Assembly: GCA_016873735.1 (NCBI GenBank)
Contig: VGWD01000004.1
Location: forward strand, 1-64,000
DNA from: Ignavibacteria bacterium
GTDB taxonomy: Bacteria > Bacteroidota > Ignavibacteria > Kapaibacteriales > UBA961
Direction of reading: 5' to 3'
DNA: 64,000 nt
In this document: in pieces, positions 62,942 through 64,000 of the stretch
Position numbering within the stretch: position 1 is the first letter of the stretch
How the letters are laid out: each line of letters starts with the position of its first letter
Notes under the pieces: model-generated
What the model saw: only the letters and a program-made list of their open reading frames with translations
Told to the model about the DNA's origin: nothing
The model's database searches: none
Program-made: the position numbers and the translations under genes

Positions 62942-64000
62942 TCACTTATACCCGATGAATCTATTGTCACATGTACTAGCCTGATCTGACCATCTCTGGA
63001 AAAAATGCTCTTGCTTTGAGTAATGTTCAAAAACATATGTTTTGATACTTCAATCGAATCATCGTACATGACAATCTTGACTTCATTTCTTTTACCAAAC
63101 GAATATATAATTGGAGTTTGACAAATGGTGAAGAATAGGGAACCGGATGAAATCTGTACTCTTCTTTGTACACCATGAACATCCGTACACATGATATCTT
63201 GATCTGAATTGACAACATCATTCTCAGTAATCATGCTTGGTACAAAATGTATAGATCCATTTGAATAGTATACTCCCAATTCTCTCATCCTGCAAATCAC
63301 ATCTTCTTTCACTTGCCCTGTCATACCTGGTTGTTGCGCGCCTTTTCCTAATGGTGTATGAGAATATGGATCAGTCGGAAATGCTCCATAATTCAATGGA
63401 GACTTATGAACACCGATGCCTTCACATATTTGAACATAATGATGTCGAAGTCTATAAATGACTTCTCTGTTCGCATTATCAGCAATTGCTGCTGCATGAA
63501 TTTCTTGTACAGCATATCTCAACTTAGAAACCATATGCCAATAAATCGAACCTATTCCTTCATAAGCAAAGAATGCTCCGGATCTCCCAGTAAATTGTTT
63601 GTGATGAAACACAGATTCATACAATTCTATAAGATACATTTCTTCGGATCGTAAAAGCTGATGATACTGTTCCTCAAGGGCATACAAAGCTATTTGAAAC
63701 TCTCGCACATTTGTCAATTCACCTGCAAAATGATATTCTCCATGTTTATCTTTTTGGATAATATCATCATTACCATTCACGAGTAATCTGAGCAATAAAG
63801 GTGAAGATTCAACTTTTTCTTTAGGGACACTATTCTTTTCTAAAAATTTCGGAAGTGTTTTTATCGGATATAGCATATAGCTCTGTTGATCTTCTCTGTA
63901 TAATGTTCCATCTCTTAATGCGTCCAATACCTGCAAAGCTTCTTCGGGTGATATAACACCCGAACTCAATACTGCCACTTGTCCTTCAAGCATTTCCGGT
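62938..64000 (-). CDS. Large conserved protein of unknown function, C-terminal part (partial)
   Basis: The frame is open through the right edge; the last visible upstream codons read P-E-M, so the protein probably extends further, with an ATG at 63993 as an alternative start. The visible 354 residues contain a motif-like block, GAFPTDPYSHTP ... GAQQPGMTGQVKEDV (about residues 210-240 from that ATG), and FTGRSGAFFAYEGIGSIYWH. I recall similar sequences in Bacteroidota beta-glucan loci but no named function. Coupled to GH30 by ATGA, so it is part of the same unit. Confidence 0.7.
   Translation of the reverse strand, partial: PEMLEGQVAVLSSGVISPEEALQVLDALRDGTLYREDQQSYMLYPIKTLPKFLEKNSVPKEKVESSPLLLRLLVNGNDDIIQKDKHGEYHFAGELTNVREFQIALYALEEQYHQLLRSEEMYLIELYESVFHHKQFTGRSGAFFAYEGIGSIYWHMVSKLRYAVQEIHAAAIADNANREVIYRLRHHYVQICEGIGVHKSPLNYGAFPTDPYSHTPLGKGAQQPGMTGQVKEDVICRMRELGVYYSNGSIHFVPSMITENDVVNSDQDIMCTDVHGVQRRVQISSGSLFFTICQTPIIYSFGKRNEVKIVMYDDSIEVSKHMFLNITQSKSIFSRDGQIRLVHVTIDSSGISE

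Overview
The window reads as a chromosomal segment of a Bacteroidota/Chlorobiota-type bacterium. Three signs support this. Several surface proteins end in type IX secretion (T9SS, Por) C-terminal sorting domains. Several genes carry the TAnnTTTG promoter element typical of the group, and three also have a TTG 19-20 bases upstream. BamA/TamA-like, fused E1 dehydrogenase and tricorn-type proteins follow Bacteroidota patterns. Many genes also have clear GGAG/AGGA ribosome binding sites, which fits a Chlorobiota/Ignavibacteria/Kapabacteria-like lineage better than classical Bacteroidia. The exact taxon is inference. No phage, insertion sequence, CRISPR array or rRNA was seen.

Layout. 1-1.65 kb: a secreted-protein fragment, an acyltransferase and a lipoprotein. 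1.65-12.06 kb: an eight-gene minus-strand polysaccharide operon with almost every junction overlapping (dTDP-glucose dehydratase, nucleotide-sugar dehydrogenase, UDP-GlcNAc 2-epimerase, SLBB export protein, Wzi-like barrel, two GT2 enzymes, initiating sugar-phosphate transferase). 12.2-13.7 kb: a divergent CrtI-type carotenoid desaturase. 13.7-17.2 kb: ScpB with a coupled 49-residue membrane protein, then hsp20-dnaK. 17.4-21.7 kb: ispF, a Gfo/Idh/MocA oxidoreductase, a nitrilase-family amidase and two orphan glycosyltransferase-like genes. 21.7-33.3 kb: a secreted tricorn-like protease, a class V aminotransferase, an enoyl-CoA hydratase, a degenerate OmpA-like protein, the coupled set lipA/MBL hydrolase/yjbQ/AtuA-like, and a large FeS-flavin oxidoreductase coupled to a secreted protein. 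33.4-47.6 kb: an island of four large secreted proteins, including one of about 2370 residues. 47.7-57.4 kb: a TPR membrane protein, tRNA-Arg(CCG), a fused 2-oxoacid dehydrogenase E1 with a lysine-rich tail, ilvE, gatB, a DUF2795 protein, a BamA/TamA-like protein and mnmE. 57.4-64 kb: a small secreted protein, an orphan open frame, and a glucan-utilisation-like set (T9SS protein with two carbohydrate-binding-like domains, GPH sugar transporter, GH30 hydrolase, large unknown protein cut by the window edge).

How the genes work together. The polysaccharide operon can supply nucleotide sugars, load the first sugar onto undecaprenyl phosphate, extend it and export it; flippase, polymerase and chain-length kinase are absent here. 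The 33-48 kb island displays large surface proteins, one with dockerin-like and cohesin-like modules. The last 6 kb look like a dedicated beta-glucan scavenging unit. The strongest candidates for something undescribed are the dockerin/cohesin-like T9SS island, the unknown protein beside GH30, the lysine-rich tail on E1, and the tandem TTGTCA array upstream of hsp20-dnaK.
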